Assembly (NCBI GenBank): GCA_933228675.1
Contig: OW121741.1
Coordinates: forward strand, 78,716,040-78,780,039
Source of the DNA: Stomorhina lunata
Taxonomy: Eukaryota; Arthropoda; Insecta; Diptera; Rhiniidae
Length of the DNA stretch: 64,000 nucleotides
Reading direction: 5' to 3'
This document shows, piece by piece, positions 21,488 to 32,429 of this stretch. Position 1 is the stretch's first letter, and each line of letters starts with the position of its first letter. Below the pieces are notes generated by a model, which ran no database searches, was not told the origin of the DNA, and saw only the letters and a program-made list of their open reading frames with translations. The position numbers and the translations under genes are program-made.

Positions 21488-21834
21488 TAAAAATTAACAA
21501 GTAACAATGATATATTCGGCTGTGCCGAATCTTCTATACCCACTATCAAGTTGTGTTAAATTTAAAAACATATCTCATAGATCTATGAGGCCCTATGCTC
21601 CACTGGGTGTCAACGATAACAGAAGAAAAATATAATCGGTGATGCAGCTAATTCAAAATGTGGACCAAATTTGAAAAAAATTGTTACGCTAAGGGGTATT
21701 GTTAGTGAAATATTTGGACTAAAATCGGTTGCAGTAGCTTTATAGTTCAACATTTAAAAGTATCTAAGTGGTTTCCCTAGTATTTACTTTGCACAAAATT
21801 TTGTTCCATAACCGGGTATAGTTTTACATTAATA
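21488..21834 (+). mobile_element. Family A element, 5' part (A5), split by family C
   Basis: Head aacaagtaacaatgatat with the ATTCGGCTGTGCCGAAT hairpin. Interrupted after ttacattaata (21824-21834); the same 11 bases open the second part at 24865. A 40-bp piece of RTE LINE 3' end lies inside it near 21589-21628. Confidence 0.75.
21589..21628 (+). repeat. Tiny RTE LINE 3'-end fragment inside A5
   Basis: The stretch from tgaggccctatgctccactg to gataacagaagaa matches, with two or three differences, the end of the RTE open frame at about 32435-32475 (opposite strand). Other A copies have contiguous sequence here (tctacgagggtgcagc). Confidence 0.7.
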
Positions 21835-21839
21835 TATAG

Positions 21840-23281
21840 AGTACCTGGTAGACCGAGCCTTGCTCGGAGCTTTATGATAAGCATTTTGAGGAAAATTTTA
21901 AAGTTTTTATATATTTTATATTATAAAGTGCTAAAATAAATTTAGAGGAAAGACATTGTAGAAATATTCAGTTAATTTTGAATTATTCGATTTATTTTGT
22001 CCGACCAACACATAGTTTGCATAGTTTACAGTTTAACTCATTTTGAATAATTTTGGAAATTATTCATATCAACAGAAACCTCTGTCGACTCATGCGCAAC
22101 AACTTTGCTAAAGATTCATTTTGAGTGGTTTTCTGTGGCGCCACCTGTCGGACTTTGCTTATTCCAATTCATAAACCTTCTTCGGCTTATCCGTAACAAC
22201 TTTGCTGAAGATTATAGCATGATTAAATGTACAGCATACGATTAAATTGACTTTGAGTAAATTTCAGTAGCGCCACCTGTCGAAATTTCTTCATACCAAC
22301 TAAGAAACCTTCGTCGGCTCATGTGCAACAACTTTGCTGAAGATTGTAGCATGATTAAATATACAGATTACGATTAAATTGACTTTGAGTAAGTTTCTGT
22401 AGCGCCACCTGTCGGAAATTATTTATACCAACTAAAAAGCCTTCGTCGGCTCATGCGCTACAACTTTGCTAAAGATCATAGCATGATCAAATGTACAGTT
22501 TACGATTTAATTAATTTTTAGTAATTCTCAGTGGCGCCATCTGTCGGAAATTAGTCTCATCAACTTTAAAACCTTCGCCGGCTTATCCGCAACATCTTCG
22601 CTAAAGAGCATAACACAATCAAATTCACAGTTTACTATTCTATAAAGAACATACATACAGACAAACATTCATTTGTTTAAAATAATACTAATTTTTCCCC
22701 CTTTTTATTCCCTAATTTCTAAAAGTTCCATATGTATATTTGGTACTTTTTTGGTGCCAATTGAATTCGGTACATTTTTTTAATACGCATTTAACATAAT
22801 GTATAATGTTCCTATTCATATTACTTTGGAGACGTTAAGTTATCATTTTATCCCTTTTTTACCCATTTTGGCTCCACAATCAAAAAAGTACCAAATACGT
22901 GTTTCATGTTTTTTTTACATCTATTGATTGCAGTACCAAGTTTCTTTCTATATTCTTTAGTTTAAAATATAAGAGTGGGTTAAAAAGGTGCTAAAAAACT
23001 ATTTTCACCCTTTTTTACCCCCTATCGGACATAGTTTCAAAAAAGTACCAAACACCTGTCCGCTTATTTTCAAAGCTGTTTAAAACGTAATTTTAATTTT
23101 GTTTCTATACCTATTACTTTAGGAGACATAGCGTTTTCGATTTTTTCCCCTTTTTACCCGTTTTTACCCTCTTAGAGGTAAAAGTTCCAAAAGTCCCTTC
23201 TTCTTCGACCTATACATCAAAAAAGATACCCACTGTCCAAATTTTATCAAAATCGTTAGAGCCGTTTTCGAGATAGCCATT

Positions 23282-23310
<29 letters not shown>
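21840..23310 (+). mobile_element. Family C element with 132-bp tandem repeats (C1)
   Basis: Starts agtacctggtagaccgagcc with a hairpin CCGAGCCTTGCTCGG. It holds four or more tandem units of about 132 bp, marked by gcgccacctgtcgg at about 22138, 22270, 22402 and 22533. These are followed by a T-rich part with aaaaagtaccaaa and ttttaccc phrases, then (TA)n, in which a mariner-like element sits. The last (TA)n and terminus are at 24615-24864. No coding capacity. Confidence 0.75.
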
Positions 23311-23312
<2 letters not shown>

Positions 23313-24612
23313 GGGTGGCCCAGAAAGACCGAAGTGGTGTGAATTGCTTATAACTTTTTATTTAAGAGATATTTTTTTAATTTTTTTTTTTTAAATACAT
23401 TAAATTTATGGGGAATATTTTTGGATTAGTTATTAAAAATGATATCCCGCAAGTGGTGGCCATATTCTGCTTCGCACAAATGTGCTCTTTCCAACACATT
23501 TTCCATGACCTTTCGCAAAACTTCCGGTGGTATGTTGTTAATTTCTTCTCGAATATTGGTTTTTAACTCCTCAATAGTCCTAGGCTTATTAACATAAACT
23601 TTTCCTTTTAAATAGCCCCAAAGAAAACAGTCTGGAGCGGTTAAATCCGGGGACCGCGGAGGCCAATTAAAATTGCTGTTACGAGAAATTATTCTTTCAC
23701 CAAAGATGTCGCGTAAAAGAGTCATTGTGGCCCTTGCAGTGTGCGCTGTGGCTCCATCCTGTTGGAACCATATTTGCGGATGGTTTTCCACGGCTGGCCT
23801 TACAAAATTTTGCAACATGGCCCGATATCGATCACCATTGACGGAAATGGCGACACCTTGTTCATTTTCAAAAAAAAAATGGGCCAATGATCCTTTCTGA
23901 AGAAACATCGCACCAAACGGTACACTTTACTGGGTGCAATTGTCGTTGATGAAGTACTCTCGGGTTTTCCGTAGCCCATATCCTACAGTTTTGCTTGTTA
24001 ACGAACCCATTTAATTGAAAATGGGCTTCGTCACTCATTATTAAGTTATGAATAAAATTTGGATTCTCTTGTGCTTTTTGCTGGAAATAAATTGCATAGT
24101 CAAGTCGTTGCTGGTAATCTGTTGGTTTCAATTCTTGGACAAGTTGAATTTTGTATGGAAACAATCCTATGGTGTGCAAAATTCGCTGCAGCGACGTTCT
24201 TGAGAGGCCCAGTTGTGACGAACGTCTCCTGGTTGATGTTTCTGGATCCTCCCGAATACTCTCCTGTACCACTTCAATATTGTCAGCCGTGTGGACAGTT
24301 CGGTGTCTGCCGGGACCAGGAAGGTTCCTTACTGCTCCTTGTTCTCGAAAATTTGCAACCAGACGGTTTATTGTTGACTGAGAGGGTGCAACCCGCACAT
24401 TAAATTGACGACGGTATGCACGCTGAGTCAACACAATGGACCGTTGATTTGAAAAGTAAATTTCAACAAATTGGGCACGTTGTTCAATTGTGTATTGCTC
24501 CATTATAAATTATCCAAGTCTTCTTTACAAAATACTGAAAAGAAAAGAAAAAAAAAATTATAATAAAAAAGTTATAAGGAATTCACACCACTTCGGTCTT
24601 TCTGGGCCACCT

Positions 24613-24614
<2 letters not shown>
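23311..24614 (-). mobile_element. Mariner-like (IS630 superfamily) transposon, 1304 bp
   Basis: Near-perfect TIRs: CAGGGTGGCCCAGAAAGACC at the left and CAAGGTGGCCCAGAAAGACC read from the right, extending to about 45 bp each. Flanked by (TA)n, so the duplication is TA. Carries one transposase gene in two frames. Confidence 0.9.
23426..24503 (-). pseudogene. Mariner-like transposase with DUF4817-type N-terminus, one frameshift
   Basis: First frame 24503-23868: an N-terminal helix-turn-helix (EQRAQFVEIYFSNQ, about residues 7-20, as in DUF4817 proteins), a second HTH (STRRRSSQLGLSRTSLQRIL), then the first catalytic Asp in IMSDEAHFQLNG. Second frame, starting within an overlap of 41 bp and ending at 23426: the second Asp in WFQQDGATAHTA and the third in PPRSPDLTAPDCFLWG, with 36 residues between them. 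The switch falls in an A9 run (about 23871-23879), so a single 1-nt indel, possibly a sequencing error, separates this from an intact gene of about 350 residues. Everything else in the element looks recent. Confidence 0.88.
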
Positions 24615-24670
<56 letters not shown>

Positions 24671-24864
24671 TATATAAATATATATATATATACAATTATT
24701 GCTCGTTTAAGAATATAAGATAAGCCTTTAGCTGTAAAATACTCTTCTTTTTATTAAAACAAAACATTACAATTTTAAGTCAAACAATTTAAATTTTAAT
24801 TTAAAAATTATTCTATATTTATGTATGATTGTAAAAAAAGTCTCAAATAAACTACAATTACAAT
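24615..24864 (+). mobile_element. Family C terminus: (TA)n and trailing sequence
   Basis: A (TA)n tract to about 24692, then caattattgctcgtttaaga, the shared C terminus also found at 30391 and, inverted, at 37314. In this copy about 150 bp of further AT-rich sequence follows before A5 resumes. Confidence 0.65.
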
Positions 24865-26428
24865 TTACATTAATAAGCTGTTAAATACTTTTCGATGCGC
24901 CTAATATGTAGTTAGGGTAAACATGTTGATAGTAATACGACAGGTCCATATATTTTGTTAGAAGTTCCTAATGCATCTATCGTATGTAAAGTCTGGACTT
25001 TATTGATAGCTATCTAATTTAGTAGGTACCATCTTAATATAATGAATGTACCTCCAAATCTTTTTGATTGTAGACATCAAAAGGGGATGTTATATATATA
25101 AGAACTATAGCCAGATATTGACTGATTTTTACAAAATTTTTTATACTGGCTGGTATTTATATAACGATTATTAATGCAAAATTCAGTGGCCATATCTGTC
25201 ATAGTTTCTAATTTAATAGCTTTTAACTGGGTTTTGTTCTTTTTTTTTTTTTTTGGTTTCCGGGAGTGGTTTTTATATGAAAGCTATAGTCAAATATTTA
25301 CCGATTCCTAAAAAATTTGATATACTGACCAAAAGTTGAATAAAACTTCTCTATTCTAAATTTAGTCGTCGTAGCTATTACAATTGTATTCAATTTATCA
25401 GCATTCATATGTTTCCCGGGGCGGGGTTATATGGGAGCTCTAACTAAATGTAAACCGATTTCGCCCATTTTCAGTTCACAACTTCTATTACATATCAAAA
25501 ATACTTTTGTACAATTTTGTCTCTCTAGCTCTTGTAGTTAAGGAGCTATCACACTTTTATCTGACGAACAGACGGACATGTTTTTGTATTTTTGTGTTTC
25601 CGTAAATTTTTTATATAGGAGCTATGGTCAAATGGTGACCAATTGTAACAAAATTTTGCAAACTGGCTGGCATTCACATAATACTTCCTTTTGTAAAATT
25701 TTGTTGCGGCAGCCCGTTTCATAAGGGCGCTATCGCGCTTTTATCTGACGGACAGACGGACATACCCACTTTTCTTCTTGTATGTTTGTGTTTCCGTAAG
25801 TTTTTAATATGGGAGCAATGGTCAAATGGCGACCGATTATAACGCACTGGTTGGCATTGAGATAAGACCTCCTTGTGCTAAATTTCGTGGTTATATCTGT
25901 TATAGTTTTAGATTTATTGGCATTTTAGTGTATTTTAGGTGAAATTTTGGCTATTTTCGTAAGTTTTTTGTTGGGAGCTATGACTAAATGTGAACCGATT
26001 TTGATGAAATTTTATATGCTGCCTAGGGCTTATGCAAAACTTCTATATACCAAATTGTATCATCATGGCTATTATAGTTTGTTATTTATTATCAAATAAG
26101 CGATTAGAGTAGGCGAGGTTATACGGGAGCTATGGTAAAATGTAAACCGATTTTGCCCAATTTCAATACCAAATTTTATTTAGATGTGAAAAATGTTTTT
26201 ACTTAATTTGAGTGAGCTAGCTCCTTTCGATTATTCGTTATCGTAAATTCAACAGACAGAGAGACGGACAGACACACGGGCAGACAGATGGACATCGTTC
26301 GATCGTCTTAGAATTTCATAAGGATTCAGAATATATATCCCTTTTGGTTTTTGAGCCAATATTAAGGAAATTACAAACGGAATGACAATCTCAATATACC
26401 CCCCATTCTTTTTGATGGTGGGTATATA
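24865..26428 (+). mobile_element. Family A element, 3' part of A5
   Basis: Resumes at ttacattaataagctgttaa and runs through six or seven gggagctatggtcaa-type modules to the tail ctttttgatggtgggtata. Near 26250 it has an acagacagagagacgg microsatellite. Confidence 0.75.
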
Positions 26429-27535
26429 AAAGGGGATGTAATATATATATAAAAATTATAGTCAAATGTTGACCGATTGCAAAAAAATTTCACACACTGG
26501 GTGGTATTTATATAAAATTTAGTGGCAATAGCTGTCACAGTTTATAATTTAATAGCTTTTAACTGGTCCTTGCTAAATGTTTTTTGGTTTCCGGGAGTGT
26601 TTTTTATATGAAAGCTATAGTCAAATATTGACCCATTCCTATAAAATTTTATATACTGACCAATAGTTGCATAAAACTTCTTTATTCTAAATTAAGTCGT
26701 CATAGCTATAACAATTGTATTCAATTTATCAGCATTCATGTGTTTCCCGGGGCGGGGTTATATGGGAGCTCTAACTAAATGTGAACCGATTTCGCCCATT
26801 TTCAGTACACGACTTTTGTTACATATCAAAAATACTTTTGTAGAACTTTGTCAATCTAGCTCTTTTCTTTAAGGCGCTATCGCGCTTTTAGCTGACGGAC
26901 ACCCTTTCTTTTTGATATTTGTGTTTTTGTAAGTTTTTTTATATGGGAGCTATGGTCAAATGGTGACCGATTGTGACAAAATTTTGCACACTGTATGGCA
27001 CTGACATAGGATTTCATTGTGCTTAATTTAGTGGCCAAAGCTATTATAGTTTATGATAGCTTATTGGCATTAAACTGTAATTTAATTGGAATTTAGACTG
27101 TTTTCGTAAGTTTTTTGTATGGAAGCTATGGTTAAATGTTAACCGATTTGGAAGAAATTTTATATGCTGCCTAGTACTTATGTAAAACTTCTACATACCA
27201 AATTTTATCATCATAGCTATTATAATTTGCCATTTACTAGCAAATAAGCGATTAGCCTAGACGAGGTTATACGGGAGCTATGGTCAAATGTGAACCGATT
27301 TTTACCAATTTCAATACCAAAACTTTCCCAGAAATAAAGAATATCTTTAGCAAGTTTCAGTGACCTAGCTCTTCTCGTTTAGACGTTATCGTGCTTTCAA
27401 CAGACAAACGGACATCGCTTAATCGTCTTAGAATTTCATAAGGATTCAGAATATATATTCCTTTTGGTTTTTGAGCCAATATTAAGGAAATTACAAACGG
27501 AATGACAATCTCAACTCTTTTTGATGGTGAGGTAA
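26429..27535 (+). mobile_element. Family A element lacking its 5' part (A6), in tandem with A5
   Basis: Begins inside A at aaaaggggatgtaatatata directly after the tail of A5 and runs to ctttttgatggtgaggta. A full tail joined to an internal start gives a direct head-to-tail tandem. Confidence 0.7.
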
Positions 27536-27787
27536 AAAAAGTCGTGTTAACATAAGTCGAATTGTACAATTTTGACACAGTCATATGAAATTTGAGATAT
27601 ATTTGTTAGGCCGACTACCGGAAATATCTAAAATAAACAAAGTTCTCAAAGAAATTATGGTAAAATCTAACACAAAAATTTCTTTAAGCATTAAAAACCC
27701 CTTTTAAATTTGTGAACACTTTTAACCTTGAGTAGGGTATAACATTGTGGGCCTTGACCGTCTTTAGTACATTCTTACTTGTTTGTA
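27536..27787 (-). repeat. Fragment of a third headed repeat family (E)
   Basis: On the minus strand it starts aacaagtaagaatgtactaa, then gacggtcaaggccca and gttataccctac. It shares head style with A and B but the body differs. Confidence 0.55.
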
Positions 27788-28682
27788 CTACGTAAATATT
27801 ATTGAAGTAAATAAAAAACTACTTAGTAACCACTACAATTTCTTTTTATAGTTTCCTTTGGTTTTTAGCGCTAAAAATAAATTGTTATTCTGAATCATAA
27901 GAAGAATATGCTTTCGCTGGAAATCCATTGCCATCAAAGGAAGGATGGCAATCGTCATCTTTATTCACTGACTAAAGTGTTTTTGTGTACTTTTCAAATC
28001 AAAGTATTTAAAATTTTTATATAGTTCACATTTTTCTTTTACAGTTGAGTCATTCTTGTACAAAACATTTCTTAGCAACTTAATAAACAAAATCATCCAC
28101 TCATTCATTCATTCGTTCTAACATGTTTTGTTGCAACAAGTGGCAACTGCAGTTTCCTTTGTTCTTTATTCGTATAAAATAAATAAATATCTTTCTATGT
28201 TTTTATAGAACTCGAGTTCAGTTCGAAAGTGCAACTGGTTTTATTTTTATATTTATCCTCTTAAATGTTTTGACGTCTGAGATTGTTCTCTATTTGTTCA
28301 CTCATTCATTCATTCATTCGTTCTTTTGATTGTGTTGCATTTATCCTTTTTGCTTATGTGTGTGAGCGTTTCATTTTATAATCCTTTTGTCGTTGTAGTG
28401 GTTGAGGTTTTTACGATTGTTAAATGGTTCTTAATGTTGATGCCCTACACCAACATACTAGAGAAGTAGGGTATATCAAGTTTGTGTAAACGTTTGTCTT
28501 TTACAGAAATGTTACTCAGCTTAAGGTCAACATAACAAGCCGGTGCTGGCTAAAAATATTTATTAGATAATGGGACTATACCAGTTATTTTTTGCAATTT
28601 CCCTAATATTTACAAATGAAAGGGCCTGAACGACAGGAGCTAAATCTCGAAAAAAAAACTGATTTTTTCTTATTTCATACAA
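27788..28682. other. No gene called; mostly unique sequence with CATT microsatellites
   Basis: Contains cattcattcattcgttc at about 28100 and again at 28305, two 3' splice-site-like tracts (ttctttttatag at 27846, ttcttttacag at 28035) and a short open frame from ATG 27908 without known motifs. Nothing firm enough to call an exon. Near 28440-28480 a small repeat terminus (ccctacaccaacatactaga) is present. Confidence 0.3.
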
Positions 28683-28965
28683 AAACAAGTAAGAGTGTTA
28701 TATTCGGCTGTGCCGAATCTTATATACCCACCATCAAGTTGTGTTAAATTTAGAAATATATCTCATATCTACAAGGGTGCAGCTAACTCAAAATCTGGAC
28801 CAAAACTGAAAAAATTGCTAAGCTAATTGGTATTATTAGTAAAACCTTTGGACTAAATTCGGTTGCAGTAGCTTTATAGTTCAACATTTAAAAATATTTA
28901 AGTGGTTTCCCCAGTATTTACTTTGGTCAAAATTCGGTCTCATAACCGGGTATAGTTTTACATTA
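28683..28965 (+). mobile_element. Family A element, 5' part (A7), split by family C
   Basis: Head aacaagtaagagtgttatat and hairpin, then standard A sequence up to gtatagttttacatta, where C2 begins. This is the same internal position at which C1 interrupts A5. Confidence 0.8.
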
Positions 28966-30418
28966 AGTACCTGGTAGACCGAGCCTTGCTCGGAGCTTTA
29001 TGATAAGCATTTTGAGGAAAATTTTAAAGTTTTTATATATTTTATATTATAAAGTGCTAAAATAAATTTAGAGGAAAGACATTGTAGAAATATTCAGTTA
29101 ATTTTGAATTATTTGATTTATTTTGTCCGACTAACACATAGTTTGCATAGTTTACAGTTTAACTCATTTTGAATAATTTTGGAAATTATTCATATCAACA
29201 GAAACCTCCGTCGACTCATGCGCAACAACTTTGCTAAAGATTATAGTCTGATCAAATGCACAGTTTACGATTTAATTCATTTTGAGTAGTTTTCTGTGGC
29301 GCCACCTGTCGGACTTTGCTTATTCCAATTCATAAACCTTCTTCGGCTTATCCGTAACAACTTTGCTGAAGATTATAGCATGATTAAATGTACAGCATAC
29401 GATTAAATTGACTTTGAGTAAATTTCAGTAGCGCCACCTGTCGAAATTTCTTAATACCAACTAAGGAACTTTCATCGGCTCATGTGCAACAACTTTGCTA
29501 AAGGTTATAGCATGATTAAATGTACAGCATACGATTAAATTGACTTTGAGTAAATTTCAGTAGCGCCACCTGTCGAAATTTCTTCATACCAACTAAGAAA
29601 CCTTCGTCGGCTCATGTGCAACAACTTTGCTAAAGATTGTAGCATGATTAAATGTACAGATTACGATTAAATTGACTTTGAGTAAGTTTCTGTAGCGCCA
29701 CCTGTCGGAAACTATTCATACCAACTAAAAAGCCTTTGTCGGCTCATGCGCTACAACTTTGCTAAAGATCATAGCATGATCAAATGTACAGTTTTTTTTT
29801 TATTCCCTAATTTCTAAAAGTTCCATATGTATATTTGGTACTTTTTTGGTGCCTATTGAATTCGGTACATTTTTTTAAAACGCATTTAACATAATGTATA
29901 ATGTTCCTATTCATATTACTTTGGAGATGTTAAGTTATCATTTTATCCCTTTTTTACCCATTTTGGCTCCAAAATCAAAAAAGTACCAAATACGTGTTTC
30001 ATGTTTTTTTTATATCTATTGATTGCAGTACCAAGTTTCTTTCTATATTCTTTAGTTTAAAATATAAGAGTGGGTTAAAAAGGTGCCAAAAAAACTATTT
30101 TCACCCTTTTTTACCCTCTATCGGACATAGTTTCAAAAAAGTACCAAACACCTATCCGCTTATTTGTATAGCTGTTTAAAACGTAATTTTAATTTTGTTT
30201 CTGTACCTATTACTTTAGGAGACATAGCGTTTTCGATTTTTTCCCCTTTTTACCCGTTTTTACCCCTTAGAGGTAAAAGTTCCAAAAGTCCCTTCTTCTT
30301 CGACCTATACATCAAAAAACATACCCACTGTCCAAATTTTATCAAAATCGTTAGAGCCGTTTTCGAGATAGCCATTCTATATATATATACAATTATTGCT
30401 CGTTTAAGAATATAAGAT
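28966..30418 (+). mobile_element. Family C element (C2), near full length
   Basis: agtacctggtagaccgagcc with the CCGAGCCTTGCTCGG hairpin. Tandem 132-bp units are marked by gcgccacctgtcgg/a at about 29299, 29431, 29563 and 29694. Then comes the T-rich aaaagtaccaaa part, a short (TA)n, and the end caattattgctcgtttaaga. Very similar to C1. Confidence 0.8.
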
Positions 30419-31700
30419 AAGTTGTTGAATACTTTTCGTTGCGATTAATATGTAGTTAGGATAAACACGTTAATAGTAATACGACAGGTCCATATATTTC
30501 GTTAGGAGTTCCTAATGCATTCATCATATTATAAAGTCTGGGCTGAACATTGATTGATGCCTATGTATCTAATTTCATAGGTACAATCTTAATATAATGA
30601 ATGAACCTCCAAATCTTTTTGATTGTAGATATAAAAAGAGGGATGTTATATATATAAGAATTATAGTCAAATGTTGACCGATTGTAACAAAATTTTACAC
30701 ACTGGCTGGTAAATATATGGAGCTTATTCTTGCAAAACTTAGTGGCCATAGCTATCATAGTTTCTAATTTAATAGCTTTTAACTGGCCTTTGCTAAAATT
30801 ATTGGTTTCCGTGAGTGTTTTTTATATGAAAGCTAAAGTCAAATATGAATTGATTCCTATAAAATTTGATAAACTGATAAAAAATTGCATAAAACTTCCC
30901 TATTTTAAATGTAATCGTCATAGCTATTACAATAGTATTCAATTTATCAGCATTAATGTGTTTCCTGGGGCGGGGTTATATGGGAGCTCTAACTAAATTT
31001 GAACCGATTTTGTCCATTTTCAACACACATGTTTTTCAAGACATCCAAAATACTTTAGTAAAATTTTGTCGATCTAGCTCTTTTTGTTAAGGCGCTATCG
31101 TGCTTTTATCTGACGGACAGACGGACATAAACCCCCTTTTCTTTTTGAATTTTTGTGTTTCCATAAGTTTTTTATATGGGAGCTAGGTCAAATGGTGACC
31201 GATTGCGACAAAATTTTGCACACTCGCCGTTGATATAGGACTTTCTTGTGCCAAATTTAGAGGTTATATCTGTTATACTTTTAGATTTATTGGTATTTAA
31301 GTGTATTTTAGGTGAAATTTTAGCTGTTTTCGTAAGTTTTTTGTATGGGAGGTATGACTAAATGTGAACCGATTTTGATGAAATATACGCTGCCTAGGGC
31401 TATATATCTATATACAAAATTTTATCATCATAGTTGATATACTTTGTCATTTATTAACAAATAAGCGTTTAGCCTAGACGAGGTTATGGTCAGTGAGCTA
31501 GCTCCCTTCGTTTAGGCGTTATCGTGATTTCAACAGACAAACGGACAGACAGACAGACGGACATCGCTCAATTGTCTTAGAATTTCATAAGGATTCAGAA
31601 TATATATCGTTTTTGGTTTTTGAGCCAATATTAAGGAAATTACAAACGGAATGACATTCTCAATATACCCCCCCTCCATCTTTTTGATGGTGAGTATAAA
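30419..31700 (+). mobile_element. Family A element, 3' part of A7
   Basis: Resumes at agttgttgaatacttttcgt and continues to the tail ctttttgatggtgagtata. A 70-bp gap of AT-rich non-repeat sequence separates it from the next B copy. Confidence 0.75.
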
Positions 31701-31779
31701 AAAACACAAATTTTCTTATTCAATTGTAAATACATAAAGTGTAATCATTGTATTAATCTAAAAATATAAAATTAAATTA

Positions 31780-32280
31780 AACAAGTAAGAAAGTCGATCA
31801 AGCCCTTCACCACCAGGATCAAAGGTGATCTTTTTCGTGTATAAAGACAAATATTTGCTAAATTTTGTATAGTGATTTTTTTTTTACATAAGCAGTATTT
31901 GTTTTAAATTTCATGAAAAAATATTGATATTTGTTGCCAAAGCATCAATTCCGGGAAGTGGGACCTATGGCAGGTACCATAAATAATGGACCGATTTTGA
32001 AGAATTTCAATAGCCATGACTCCACTATCAAAAAAGTAATCTGTGCCAAATTTCATCAAATTATCTTTAGAATTGCGACCTGCACTTAGATTACATTGTT
32101 AATATGGGGGTCCAGACAGCCAGCCAGCCGGCCAGACGGACGGACTGACATCGCTAAATCGACTCAGAAAGTGATTTTAGGCCTATTTCCATACTAAAAG
32201 ATCTAAGACAAATATTTCTATGAATAACATACATCAGCTTATAATATCCTTTCCACCTATGGTGGTGAAAGGTATAAAAA
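31780..32280 (+). mobile_element. Family B element, internally deleted (B2)
   Basis: Head acaagtaagaaagtcgatca and tail ccacctatggtggtgaaagg. The central modules between about 31870 and 31900 are missing compared with the 7489-8280 copy. Confidence 0.65.
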
Positions 32281-32429
32281 TGTTTACTTGGTGTTAATCT
32301 CCTGGTCTTTCCCGAAGCAATGATACTAAACGCGTATATTAAGCTTTCATAATTAGTCTTGAAAAACTGTGAAAACTTTGCCCCCCGTAGCATTCGAGTA
32401 TAGGAGACGAATGTGTACATATAAAGTAA

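Noticed and set aside
22110..22560. CRISPR-like array of regular repeats
   Set aside because: Repeats are about 132 bp and contiguous without unique spacers, there are no cas genes, and the sequence is eukaryotic; this is a tandem repeat inside family C.
23673..24403. Plus-strand open frames opposite the mariner-like transposase
   Set aside because: Shadows of the minus-strand transposase, whose motifs and TIRs are unambiguous.
27908..28040. A possible host exon beginning MLSLEIHCHQRKD
   Set aside because: Short, ends in AT-rich sequence, no matching splice donor found and no homology recognised; kept only as a note in the unique region.
28170..28225. A core promoter (TATAAAATA with a TCAGTTCG initiator-like sequence)
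   Set aside because: The distance of about 45 bp is too long for a TATA-initiator pair and no gene follows.
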